From contig NZ_JALJRB010000020.1 of NCBI RefSeq assembly GCF_022968795.1, forward strand, positions 26,556 to 90,555: a stretch of DNA of 64,000 bases, read 5' to 3'. Positions 1-7,900 of this stretch are shown one piece after another (positions within the stretch are counted from its first letter, which is position 1; every line of letters begins with the position of its first letter). The DNA is from Desulfatitalea alkaliphila. GTDB taxonomy: Bacteria > Desulfobacterota > Desulfobacteria > Desulfobacterales > Desulfosarcinaceae. A model generated the notes under the pieces. That model did not search any database. It had not been told where the DNA came from and saw only the letters and a list, made by a program, of their open reading frames with translations. The position numbers and the translations under genes were made by a program.

Positions 1-145
1 GCCCCTCATCATCGCTCTTCAGTATGAGCCTTACCACATCGTGACGGCGGTCGTGGGTCTTTTCATGGTTCAGGCGGCAATCCTGTTTGAAAGCGCCAAG
101 AACCTGCTATGGCACCGATCGTCGGCCACAGGCATCGGGAAATAG
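1..145 (+). CDS. C-terminal end of a small membrane protein, AtpI-like (partial)
   Basis: The window opens inside this reading frame (first complete codon at 2, TAG at 143-145). The 47 visible residues contain one strongly hydrophobic segment (HIVTAVVGLFMVQAAILF) followed by a short basic/polar tail. A small membrane protein directly ahead of the a subunit is normally AtpI (ATP synthase protein I, a Mg2+ or assembly factor) or, in N-type ATPase operons, AtpR. The context therefore suggests AtpI, but the visible part carries no diagnostic motif. The stop lies 5 nt before the atpB start, so the genes are cotranscribed. Confidence 0.6.
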   Translation, partial: PLIIALQYEPYHIVTAVVGLFMVQAAILFESAKNLLWHRSSATGIGK

Positions 146-150
146 CTGCC

Positions 151-825
151 ATGGACGAGTTGGGAAAAATTTATCAGTTGATTGTGCCGGTGGGCGGAGT
201 CAACCTGGCGTTCAACCTGAACGTCATCCTCATGACGTGGATCGTCATTTTGCTGCTGATCGTGTTCGGCTATCTGAGCGCCCGCCATCGCAGCCTGTTG
301 CCCGGGCCGATGCAGGCCATGGGCGAGCTGTTCGTCACCCAGTTTTATACGCTGACGGAGGACGCCCTGGGCGAAAAGCTGGCCAAAACCTACGGGCCGC
401 TGATCTGTGCCCTGTTCATGTTTTTGCTGCTCTCCAACTGGATCGGCATCATCCCCCATCTGTCCGAACCGACCATGGATCTCAACACCCCTTTGAGCCT
501 GGGGTTGATGGGCTTCGTGCTGGCTCATTACGCCGGCATCCGGGCCAAGGGAGTGAAGAATTACATCAGGGCCTACTTCGAGCCCATTTTTTTCATGATG
601 CCGCTGAACCTGATCGGCGAGATCGCCAAGGTGGTCTCCATCTCCTTCCGTCTGTTCGGCAACATCATGGGCGGCTCCATCATTATCCTGGTGGTTTCCT
701 ACCTGACCTACAGTCTGGTGCTGCCGCCGTTTTTGAACGCCTTTTTCGGGTTGTTCATCGGCACCATCCAGGCGTTTGTCTTCACCATGCTGACAATCGT
801 TTACATCGCGGTACAGGTTGAATAA
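151..825 (+). CDS. atpB: F-type ATP synthase subunit a
   Basis: Stator channel subunit of Fo, which provides the two half-channels for H+ or Na+ beside the c-ring. The protein is 224 aa from the chosen start (MDELGKIYQL). An upstream in-frame ATG at 109 lies inside the preceding gene and would add a non-conserved extension. Several membrane helices are visible. The essential arginine is R167 in the conserved helix SFRLFGNIMGG, preceded by E157 in the GEIAK stretch. The length fits the short a subunits of anaerobic bacteria. The gene is followed after 2 nt by the fused c-subunit gene. The protein cannot by itself be called H+- or Na+-specific. Confidence 0.95.
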   Translation: MDELGKIYQLIVPVGGVNLAFNLNVILMTWIVILLLIVFGYLSARHRSLLPGPMQAMGELFVTQFYTLTEDALGEKLAKTYGPLICALFMFLLLSNWIGIIPHLSEPTMDLNTPLSLGLMGFVLAHYAGIRAKGVKNYIRAYFEPIFFMMPLNLIGEIAKVVSISFRLFGNIMGGSIIILVVSYLTYSLVLPPFLNAFFGLFIGTIQAFVFTMLTIVYIAVQVE

Positions 826-827
826 TC

Positions 828-2042
828 ATGGAAATCGAGCTTCAATCAATGATCAAGGTCGCCGCCTACCTCGGCGGCGGCATGTCCATCGGCTTCGGTG
901 CCATCGGTGCCGCCATCGGTGAGGGGCATGCCGCGGCGCAGGCCAACCGGGCACTTTCCGAAAATCCCGAACTATCCGGCGACATCGTTAAAACCATGCT
1001 GGTGGGTCAGGCGGTGGCGGAATCGGCGGCCATCTTCGCGCTGGTGGTGGCCATCCTGCTGCTGTTTCTGCAGGTGCCGGCACCCACCGTGCTCAAGGCG
1101 GCGTCGTTGATCGGCGCAGGCCTGTGCATCGGCCTGGGCGCATTGGGGTCGGGGGTCGGCTCGGGCATGCCGGCCGCCGAAGCGTGCCGCGGTATCGCCC
1201 GGCAACCGCAGTTGATGGGCCGCATGACGACCACCATGCTGGTGGGGTCGGCCGTTTGCCAGACGCCGGCCATTCTCTCCATGGTCATCGCCTTGATGCT
1301 CATGTTCATCAATTTCGGCGATGCCCCCGTGGTCAAAGCCGTGGCCCTGTTCGGTGCCGGATTGTGCATGGGGCTGGGTGCCATCGGTTCCGGCATGGGT
1401 TCGGGCCATCCGGCCGGCGAGGCGTGCAAGGGATTGGCCCGGCAACCCGCGGCCGCCGGTCCGCTGACGGCCAACATGCTGGTCGGCTCGGCGGTCAGCC
1501 AGACGCCGGCCATCTTTGCCATGGTGGTGGCCCTGATGCTCATGTTTCTCAACTTCGGCGAATCGGCGTTCAACCCTGCCTGGGCCGCTTTTCTGGGCGC
1601 CGCCCTGAGCACCGGCTTGTCGGCCATCGGTTCCGGTTACGGCTGCGGGTTGGCCGCGGGTGCCAGTTGCGAAGGCATCGCCCGTCACCCGCGCAATGTG
1701 GGGCCCTTGACCACCATCATGCTGGTGGGCCAGGCCGTGGCCCAAACCCCCTGCATCTTCGGGTTGTTGGTCAGTTTCATTTTGATGTTCAAGGCGTTTC
1801 CCGAAACGGCCGCCCTGGCGCCGGCCATGGCCCTGCTCTCCGCCGGCCTGTGCATGGGCTTCGGTGGCATCGGGCCCGGCCTGGGCAACGGCATGACGGC
1901 CGAAGGCGCCATCCGCTGGGTGGCCCGCCAGTCGGAAAGCGCCAGCCTGCTGATGCGCATCATGCTGGTGGGCCAGGCGGTTTCCCAATCCACGGCCATT
2001 TATGCGATGGTGATCAGTTTGGTACTGATTTTCGTTATATAA
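828..2042 (+). CDS. atpE: F-type ATP synthase c subunit, five fused hairpins, four lacking the ion-binding glutamate
   Basis: Rotor-ring subunit. Instead of the usual ~80 aa single hairpin it is 404 aa: five consecutive c-type hairpins (about residues 1-83, 84-163, 164-243, 244-325, 326-404), i.e. ten predicted membrane helices. Every repeat has the glycine-rich first helix, the polar loop (R-Q/H-P type) and the MLVG(Q/S)AV second helix. Hairpin 1 carries E32 and E65 (GQAVAES). At the E65-equivalent position the other four carry Gln: Q145, Q225, Q306 and Q387. At the E32-equivalent position they have Ser, Ser, Cys and Asn. Only one of five hairpins should therefore bind an ion. The repeats differ clearly in sequence, so this is an old fusion and not a recent tandem duplication. 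No Shine-Dalgarno sequence is visible before the ATG (2 nt after the atpB stop), suggesting low, coupled translation. V-type and a few F-type rings have fused, partly inactive hairpins (A. woodii c1); a five-hairpin F-type form is not one I know. Confidence 0.92.
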   Translation: MEIELQSMIKVAAYLGGGMSIGFGAIGAAIGEGHAAAQANRALSENPELSGDIVKTMLVGQAVAESAAIFALVVAILLLFLQVPAPTVLKAASLIGAGLCIGLGALGSGVGSGMPAAEACRGIARQPQLMGRMTTTMLVGSAVCQTPAILSMVIALMLMFINFGDAPVVKAVALFGAGLCMGLGAIGSGMGSGHPAGEACKGLARQPAAAGPLTANMLVGSAVSQTPAIFAMVVALMLMFLNFGESAFNPAWAAFLGAALSTGLSAIGSGYGCGLAAGASCEGIARHPRNVGPLTTIMLVGQAVAQTPCIFGLLVSFILMFKAFPETAALAPAMALLSAGLCMGFGGIGPGLGNGMTAEGAIRWVARQSESASLLMRIMLVGQAVSQSTAIYAMVISLVLIFVI

Positions 2043-2324
<282 letters not shown>

Positions 2325-2357
2325 TGGGGCCATCGATTCATGTCGGTATGCTGAAAC

Positions 2358-2389
2358 CCGCGCTCGCGCGGCAGGATCCGTATCCTGCC
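2358..2389 (+). promoter_or_regulatory. Two overlapping hairpins between c and b genes
   Basis: The 123-nt gap between the single c gene and atpF holds two stem-loops. One is CCGCG/CGCGG around CTCG (2358-2371). The other is GGCAGGAT/ATCCTGCC around CCGT (2370-2389). They share two bases, so only one can be complete at a time. No T-run follows, so they are not an intrinsic terminator. Seen: the inverted repeats. Inferred: an mRNA processing or stability element that raises c relative to b, as is common behind atpE genes. Confidence 0.5.
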
Positions 2390-2447
2390 GCCGGTCGCAA
2401 CGGCGTGCAGTCAACCGATTGAATGAGAGGCATATTGGAAACGAGCC

Positions 2448-2912
2448 ATGCAGATTGAAAGCACCATTGCGCTGATCAGCATCAATGCGACCCTGATCGT
2501 CCAGTTGGTATCTTTTTTGATCTTCCTGTTCATCATCAACAGGATCATGTTCAAGCCCCTGGACCAGGTCAAGGGGTCCCGTGCTGCCCGCATGGAGGCC
2601 CTCCAGCAGGAGATCGCGGCGGCGGAGCAGGAGGTTCACCGCATGATGGACGCCTTGGCCGCGGAAGAGCTCAAGGCCAAGGACGAGGCGCTGGGTCGAC
2701 AGAAGGCGTTGGAAGAGGAAGCCAAGCAGGAAACCAGCCGCATATTCGATGCGGTCAAGGCCGAAATCGATCAAATGAAGGCCCGCACCAACGAACAGGT
2801 CAAGGCGCAAATCGCGGACGTCCGCCAACACTTGCCCGAGGAGTCCCTGAAGCTGGCCCGGGCGATCATGGAACAGACCCTGGAGCGGAGTTTGACCAAT
2901 GAAACGATTTAG
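2448..2912 (+). CDS. atpF: F-type ATP synthase subunit b
   Basis: Peripheral-stalk subunit, 154 aa. One N-terminal membrane helix (about residues 8-30, LISINATLIVQLVSFLIFLF) is followed by a long charged Ala/Glu/Lys-rich helix that forms the coiled-coil stalk linking Fo to F1. It overlaps the next gene (b') by 14 nt. Two different b-type subunits (b and b') are typical of Desulfobacterota, cyanobacteria and other phototrophs, where a b/b' heterodimer forms the stalk. Assignment between b and b' is by order and by the lack of a leader sequence here. Confidence 0.9.
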   Translation: MQIESTIALISINATLIVQLVSFLIFLFIINRIMFKPLDQVKGSRAARMEALQQEIAAAEQEVHRMMDALAAEELKAKDEALGRQKALEEEAKQETSRIFDAVKAEIDQMKARTNEQVKAQIADVRQHLPEESLKLARAIMEQTLERSLTNETI

Positions 2913-3489
2913 CACCCTATCGTGGACCTCATGGATAAGGCCGGCGGCTTTGGGCGGCCTGCTGGTGCTGCTGCTCAGCGATGCGGCTTTGGCGGCCGAA
3001 GGGGGTCAGACGTGGCGGCCGATCTATGATCTGATCATGCGATGGGTCAATTTCGCCATTCTCTTTTTCGTCCTATATAAGTTCGGCCGCAAGCCGATCT
3101 TGGACTTCCTGCGGGGCCAGCGGGACGAGATCGCAGGGGAGTTCAGTAAGGTCGAGGCCCAGAAGGACAAAATGCTGGCCCGATTGCAAGAGGCCAAACA
3201 GGCGCTCGAGGAAAGCGAGGTGCGCCTGCCGGAACTCAAGGCGCGCCTCATCGAGCAGGGGGAACGGCGCAAGATGGAACTGATCGAGGATGCCCGCCAG
3301 CAGAGCCGTTTGGTGATGGAAGGCGCGCGCCACAAGATCGAGTACCAGGTGTTGCGCGCACGGGAAAAGCTGAGCATGGAGTTGCTGGACTTGGCCGTGG
3401 ACGAGGCGATCAAGCGGTTGCCGTCCATCATCACGGCTGAGGACGACCAACGGCAAGTGGAAAAGTACTTGGCTGCCGCATCCCGATAG
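2899..3489 (+). CDS. atpF: F-type ATP synthase subunit b' with leader-like N-terminus
   Basis: Second peripheral-stalk subunit, 196 aa. The N-terminus has a leader-like hydrophobic stretch (about residues 16-33, ending ALAAEG), then a membrane helix (about 47-64, WVNFAILFFVLYKFG) and a long coiled-coil helix rich in Glu, Lys, Arg and Gln. The start lies within the end of the b gene, so translation is likely coupled. In most relatives b' is directly followed by atpH (delta) and the F1 genes. Here the strand switches 28 nt later, so this cluster ends without F1. Confidence 0.88.
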   Translation: MKRFSTLSWTSWIRPAALGGLLVLLLSDAALAAEGGQTWRPIYDLIMRWVNFAILFFVLYKFGRKPILDFLRGQRDEIAGEFSKVEAQKDKMLARLQEAKQALEESEVRLPELKARLIEQGERRKMELIEDARQQSRLVMEGARHKIEYQVLRAREKLSMELLDLAVDEAIKRLPSIITAEDDQRQVEKYLAAASR

Positions 3490-3517
3490 TCCCTCTGCCG
3501 GCCACCAGTTTGCGTAG

Positions 3518-3949
3518 CTATCGTGACGGATCGTTGTCCGCCAGCGCATCGCGCTCGGCGGACAACTCTTTGAGCAACTGCCGCAAAGGCCACTGTTCCG
3601 AGCTGGGGGTCAGTGCGGCCCACAACGCTTGCCGCATGCCGGCCTGGCGGCAGCCGCTCATCAACTGGTGCAGTTCTTGCTCAGTGATCCCTGCCATGAT
3701 CACCGCCCTCGGCAAGCCCGAGACGCACCCTTCGCCGCTGTTCGCATCCCGGTTTACAAGCGCACCGACCTTTTCGTCCCCGTCTGCATCACCTGCCCAC
3801 ACCAGGGGGAGATCCTCCATGCCCAGCATCTGCAACAAGTTTTTGAACTTGGGTTGCGCCCCGGGCCCGAAGCCGCACAGCAGCACTTTGCGGGGGCCGT
3901 GCAAACAGCGTTGCGAGTGTCCCACTTTTTGAAAACCACCCTCGGTCAT
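3518..3949 (-). CDS. DUF3783-containing protein
   Basis: Soluble protein of 143 aa. The C-terminal half (from about residue 75, MAGITEQELHQLM, to LWAALTPSSEQWPLRQLLKEL) matches the DUF3783 pattern as I remember it; the function of this family is unknown. The start at 3949 is supported by an AAGGAGA ribosome binding site and by a 4-nt ATGA overlap with the stop of the upstream protease-like gene. A longer frame continuing upstream would run through that gene and is rejected. The tight coupling suggests the two proteins work together. Confidence 0.75.
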   Translation of the reverse strand: MTEGGFQKVGHSQRCLHGPRKVLLCGFGPGAQPKFKNLLQMLGMEDLPLVWAGDADGDEKVGALVNRDANSGEGCVSGLPRAVIMAGITEQELHQLMSGCRQAGMRQALWAALTPSSEQWPLRQLLKELSAERDALADNDPSR

Positions 3950-4494
3950 GGGCTCTCCTTGCATAGACACCCGGCCGGCGGCGCTGTGAGCCCGACCAGC
4001 GGTATCAGATGATGAATGGACAACCAGGCGAGAATTTGGACCGCCGCCTTTTCGGCAGTGCGCCGTTCCGCGGGGCGCCGCCCCCCGGCATCGCAACGGT
4101 TGCCGGGCACCGACACCAGCCAGGCGGAGGGTTGCCTTTGGTAGAGGATGTTCAGCAACCCCAGAAAAGCGGCGGGGTCCCAATGTTGCGATCCCATGGC
4201 CCAGCCGTTGAGGTTGGGTTCCACCACGGACCAATGAATGGTTTCGTCCGACGGATCGTGCCGCGCATCGACGAACAGGATGTGGTCGGCCATCTGCACC
4301 GCTTGCAGCAGGGCCATGTCCAGGTACTGTTTACAGACGATGGATACCGACCCGTTCAGCCCCAGCTGTTCCTTCAATCGGCCGGCCACACAGGCCCCCA
4401 CACCGCCATCCCCAAGGTGGGGGTTCCCCCAGGCAATCACCCAACAGGAGGCAGTACGCGTTCCATGGGCGACCAATGCGCTGTTGCTTTTCAT
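3946..4494 (-). CDS. Hydrogenase maturation protease-like protein with an altered metal ligand
   Basis: 182 aa protein of the HyaD/HybD/HycI fold. These peptidases bind the nickel of an immature NiFe-hydrogenase large subunit and cut its C-terminal tail. Family marks are GNPHLGDGGVG (residues 23-33), a VDARHD stretch after the central strand, and a SQHWDP segment holding the usual histidine. In HybD-type enzymes the third residue of the D-D/E motif (Glu16/Asp16) is a metal ligand; here that position is Gly30 (D29-G30-G31). The C-terminal 50 residues are longer than usual. The start at 4494 has AGGAG 8 nt upstream. No hydrogenase gene is in the window. It may be a divergent or non-proteolytic member. 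Confidence 0.65.
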   Translation of the reverse strand: MKSNSALVAHGTRTASCWVIAWGNPHLGDGGVGACVAGRLKEQLGLNGSVSIVCKQYLDMALLQAVQMADHILFVDARHDPSDETIHWSVVEPNLNGWAMGSQHWDPAAFLGLLNILYQRQPSAWLVSVPGNRCDAGGRRPAERRTAEKAAVQILAWLSIHHLIPLVGLTAPPAGCLCKESP

Positions 4495-4872
4495 AAGACA
4501 CGCTCCTATCCGATGCCCTGCCCTCCCGGTTGGTTGCCTGTTGCCAAAGTCTGCCGGCATTCTTGACCGGCCATGGCGGAACAACCATTCGGGGTACCCA
4601 CAACCATTTTGGGGGTCCCTTCCGGTGGCGTTCAAAAGGTGATCGGATCTGAGCAACAGCAATTTATGTACCATCAATAGTGTAGATTGGATAATATGAT
4701 GTAATAATAAATAGTTAAATCGGCATCGGGGCGCATGGGGCCTACAATACAAGGCCTGATGGGAATCGGCCATCAATCTGCGGTGCCCGTGCATCTTCGG
4801 ATTCCAGAGGCTGCCGGAGGTGCGCCCCTGGATTGCGGCATCATTTACAGTCTGTAAAAAAACCAGACAGGA
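4495..4872. other. Intergenic region, 378 nt, no gene seen
   Basis: The gap lies between the end of proB and the start of the protease-like gene, both on the minus strand. It contains a markedly A+T-rich patch (about 4660-4720), which is a plausible promoter zone for the protease/DUF3783 pair, and a short palindrome TTTACAG-TCTGTAAA at about 4849-4858 beside an A-run just past the proB stop. I see no convincing reading frame, intrinsic terminator with a stable stem, or known riboswitch. Confidence 0.5.
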
Positions 4873-6000
4873 TCAGCACGCCTCGGTGATGACCAGGTTG
4901 TCCCGGTGAATCACCTCGTCATAGGGTTTGGTGCCCAGCCGTTCTTTTATTTGGCCGGATTTCGACCCCATGATCAAGCGGATGTCCTTTGCGCTGTAGT
5001 TGACCAGGCCGATGCCGATGGTGCCCCCTTCCCTGCTGGCCAAGGCGGCCGGCGCACCGACACCGAACTCCCCTTCCACCGCCACGATGCCGCTGGGCAG
5101 AAGGCTTTTGCCGTGGTGCAGGACCGCCTCGGCGGCGCCGTCATCGAGCTGCAAGGTGCCCTTGGGCGTCAGGGTGTAGGCGATCCAGCATTTGCGGCTG
5201 TTGAGTCTCTTCGCGCGGGGTACGAAATAGGTGCCGCAGCACTCGCCGGAGAAAAGGCGAGACAGGATGTCGGGCTGGGTGCCGCGGGCGATGATCATGG
5301 GCACTCCGGCGGCGGTGATCTTCTTGGCCGCCTTGATTTTGCTCAGCATGCCGCCCCGTCCCAAGGCACCGGGGATATCGCCGGCAAAACGCTCGATGGA
5401 TTTTTTGAAATTTTCCACCCGGGGGATCAGTGCCGCATCCGGGTGCCGGCGGGGATCCTTGTCGTACAAACCGTCGATGTCGGTGAGATTAATTAAAAAA
5501 TCGGCATCCATCAGCAGGGTGATCATGGCCGAGAGGTTGTCGTTGTCCCCCAGCTTGATCTCTTCCACCATCACCGTGTCGTTCTCGTTGATGATCGGTA
5601 CCACCTGCCAGTCGAGCAACGTGTTCAAGGCGTTGCGGGCGTTCAAATAGCGTTTGCGGCTGTTGAGGTCTTCGCCGGTGAGCAGGATCTGGGCCACTTT
5701 CTTGCCGTGGCGGGCGAAGGCCGTTTCATAGGCCTTCATCAGACTGCTTTGGCCCATGGCGGCGAGGGCCTGGCGTTGCGGCACCTCTTCGGGACGCCGT
5801 TGCATTCCCATTTTACGCAATCCGGCGGCCATGGCCCCGGAAGAGACGAACAGCACCTCCAATCCATGGTCGACCAGGGTGCTGATCTGGGCGGAGAGCA
5901 TTTCGACCGCTTCCAGGTTCAGGCCGTCGGCGGCCGTCAACACGTTGCTGCCCACTTTGACGACGATGCGCCGGGCGGATTTAAGGCGTTGGTTCGGCAT
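4873..6000 (-). CDS. proB: Glutamate 5-kinase
   Basis: First step of proline synthesis: ATP-dependent phosphorylation of glutamate to gamma-glutamyl phosphate. The protein is 375 aa. The N-terminal amino-acid-kinase domain starts with RRIVVKVGSNVLT and carries the NENDTV and NLTDIDGLYDKDP signatures. The C-terminal PUA domain covers about residues 280-375. The start (MPNQRLKSARR) lies inside the last codons of proA (20-nt overlap). The order proA then proB on the same transcript makes a two-gene proline operon. Proline feedback inhibition is expected from the family. A longer upstream frame through proA is rejected. Confidence 0.96.
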   Translation of the reverse strand: MPNQRLKSARRIVVKVGSNVLTAADGLNLEAVEMLSAQISTLVDHGLEVLFVSSGAMAAGLRKMGMQRRPEEVPQRQALAAMGQSSLMKAYETAFARHGKKVAQILLTGEDLNSRKRYLNARNALNTLLDWQVVPIINENDTVMVEEIKLGDNDNLSAMITLLMDADFLINLTDIDGLYDKDPRRHPDAALIPRVENFKKSIERFAGDIPGALGRGGMLSKIKAAKKITAAGVPMIIARGTQPDILSRLFSGECCGTYFVPRAKRLNSRKCWIAYTLTPKGTLQLDDGAAEAVLHHGKSLLPSGIVAVEGEFGVGAPAALASREGGTIGIGLVNYSAKDIRLIMGSKSGQIKERLGTKPYDEVIHRDNLVITEAC

Positions 6001-7300
6001 GGGACTGTCCAAAACGCTTATGCAGTTGTTTGTGCGTGAAGGCTTTGGCGCCTTCACCGCTGTAATCGGCCACCACATGACCTTTGCCCATCATGCGCCA
6101 CTGATAGATCAGCAATCCTTCCATGCCCACCGGGCCGCGGGCGTGGATCTTGTTGGTGCTGATCCCCACTTCGGCGCCCAGACCGTAGCGAAAGCCGTCA
6201 CTGAAGCGGCTGCTGCAGTTCCAAAAAACATCCGCGGAATCGACCCGGTCCATGAACCGCACGGCCTTGGAGCGGTCGGCGGTGACGATGACATCGGTGT
6301 GGCCCGATCCGAAGGTGTTGATGTGATCCACCGCCGCATCCATATCGGCCACCACCTTGATGGAAAGCATGAGGTCCAGGTACTCGGTGCGCCAATCTTC
6401 GTCGGTTGCGGAGGGTATGTCGATGATGCGGCGAGTGGCGGCGCAGCCCCGCAGCGCAACGCCCTTTTGTGTAAAAGCATCGCGGACGGCCGGCAAAAAG
6501 GCCCGGGCTGCATCTTGGTGCACCAGCAAGGTTTCGGCGGCATTGCAAACGGCCACGTACTGGCATTTGCTGTCCACGGCGACACGCACGGCCATTTGCA
6601 GGTCGGCCTCCCGATCCACATAGACATGGCAGATGCCGTCCGCATGTCCCAGAACGGGGATGCGGGTGTGGTCCATGATGTAGCGCACGAATTCGTTGCT
6701 GCCGCGGGGAATGATCAGGTCGATGAAGCGGTCCAGGGCCAGCATTTCGGTGACTTCGTCCCGGGTTTCCAGCAGTCCCAACCAGCCGTCCGGCAGATGG
6801 GCGCGGGTCGCCGCCGCGGTGATGGTGTCGGCCAGAATGCGGTTGGTGCGCGCGGCTTCGCTGCCCCCTTTGAGCAGCAAGGCGTTGCCGCTTTTCAGGC
6901 AAAGCGAGGAGATCTGGACCAGGGCGTCGGGCCGGGACTCGAAAATCACGCCGATGACGCCGATGGGTCGGCTGACCTTGTACAGCTCCAGATCCCGGTC
7001 CAGTTCCAAGGCGCTCAAGGTGACGCCCACAGGATCGGGCAGTTGGATCAGACTGCGCAACCCGGCGCACGCTTCCTGGATCTTGGCTTCGTCGAAACGC
7101 AACCGTTTGAGCAGCGGCGCGGCCAGGCCATCCTTTTCCGCCTGCGCCAGGTCTTGCCGGTTGGCCGCCGTGATGGCCGCCGTGTCGGCCTCGAGGGCTT
7201 TCACGATTTGGGTCAATGCTTCATTCTTGGTCGCGCCGTCCAGGGCGGACAGCCGCGTCGCGGCCGTTTTCGCCATCCGGGCGGCATGTTGGAGATCCAT
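5981..7300 (-). CDS. proA: Glutamate-5-semialdehyde dehydrogenase (gamma-glutamyl phosphate reductase)
   Basis: Second proline step: NADPH-dependent reduction of gamma-glutamyl phosphate to glutamate semialdehyde. The protein is 439 aa from MDLQHAARMA, preceded by AAGGAGAGGTGC. The aldehyde dehydrogenase fold is clear, including RPIGVIGVIFESRPD in the cofactor domain and the catalytic cysteine in YVAVCNAAETLLVH. A GC-rich hairpin (GGCGGGG-GCGATT-CCCCGCC, about 7341-7360) sits in the 5' leader. The end overlaps proB. Confidence 0.96.
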   Translation of the reverse strand: MDLQHAARMAKTAATRLSALDGATKNEALTQIVKALEADTAAITAANRQDLAQAEKDGLAAPLLKRLRFDEAKIQEACAGLRSLIQLPDPVGVTLSALELDRDLELYKVSRPIGVIGVIFESRPDALVQISSLCLKSGNALLLKGGSEAARTNRILADTITAAATRAHLPDGWLGLLETRDEVTEMLALDRFIDLIIPRGSNEFVRYIMDHTRIPVLGHADGICHVYVDREADLQMAVRVAVDSKCQYVAVCNAAETLLVHQDAARAFLPAVRDAFTQKGVALRGCAATRRIIDIPSATDEDWRTEYLDLMLSIKVVADMDAAVDHINTFGSGHTDVIVTADRSKAVRFMDRVDSADVFWNCSSRFSDGFRYGLGAEVGISTNKIHARGPVGMEGLLIYQWRMMGKGHVVADYSGEGAKAFTHKQLHKRFGQSHAEPTP

Positions 7301-7460
7301 GCACCTCTCCTTTGCGGGGCTGTCGCTCAAGATCACAGCGGCGGGGGCGATTCCCCGCCGATGGCCGGTGCCGGCGATTGTCCGTACCCTTGCACGGCCT
7401 GATCCGAACGCCACAGTGATTTAAAAAGACTTAAACAGATAGCGCTTTATGGAGAAAGTG

Positions 7461-7874
7461 TCAAATGAGCATGTTGACGAAATCTTCCGGCAAAGGATGG
7501 CTTTTGTGGGTGCCGATTTTGCTGCAGACCCAGATGATCTCGCCGCGCGAGAGACATGGGGTTTGATCTTGATCGAAGATGCCCAGGGCGAAAGTGAGGC
7601 TGGAGGTGCCTACCTTGGCCACTTTTACCCCCACTTCGATCTGTTTGTCGAATCCGATGGGTTGCAGATATTCAACGGTTGCCTTGACCAGGTGAAAGTC
7701 GAGGCCCCGGGAGGTGAACAAGGCCTTGTAGTCGTAACCGGCTTGGCGCAGGAACTCGGTGATGGCGGTGTCAAAATAGGTGAGATAATGAGCATTGAAC
7801 ACAACCCCCTGCAGATCGACTTCCGCGTAACGTACCCGGAGGGGATAAAAATAGCTGAACTCGGTGCGCTCCAT
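7461..7874 (-). CDS. Acyl-CoA thioesterase, YbgC/4HBT family
   Basis: 137 aa single hot-dog domain protein. The signature RVRYAEVDLQGVVFNAHYLTYFD carries the catalytic aspartate region of the 4-hydroxybenzoyl-CoA thioesterase/YbgC group, which hydrolyses short or aromatic acyl-CoAs. The start at 7874 (MERTEFSYFY) follows a GCGAGTG weak ribosome site 26 nt behind the stop of the second thioesterase gene. The two form a pair. The substrate cannot be read from the sequence. Confidence 0.85.
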   Translation of the reverse strand: MERTEFSYFYPLRVRYAEVDLQGVVFNAHYLTYFDTAITEFLRQAGYDYKALFTSRGLDFHLVKATVEYLQPIGFDKQIEVGVKVAKVGTSSLTFALGIFDQDQTPCLSRGEIIWVCSKIGTHKSHPLPEDFVNMLI

Positions 7875-7900
7875 TTTCACTCGCTTTCGTTGCAGGGTAG

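Noticed and set aside
828..2042. Tandem repeats in DNA as a satellite or CRISPR
   Set aside because: The ~240-nt units are diverged protein-coding hairpins in one frame, not identical repeats with spacers.
5756..7402. 548-codon plus-strand frame opposite proA
   Set aside because: Mirror of the proA codons. No protein-like motifs, while proA/proB are clear.
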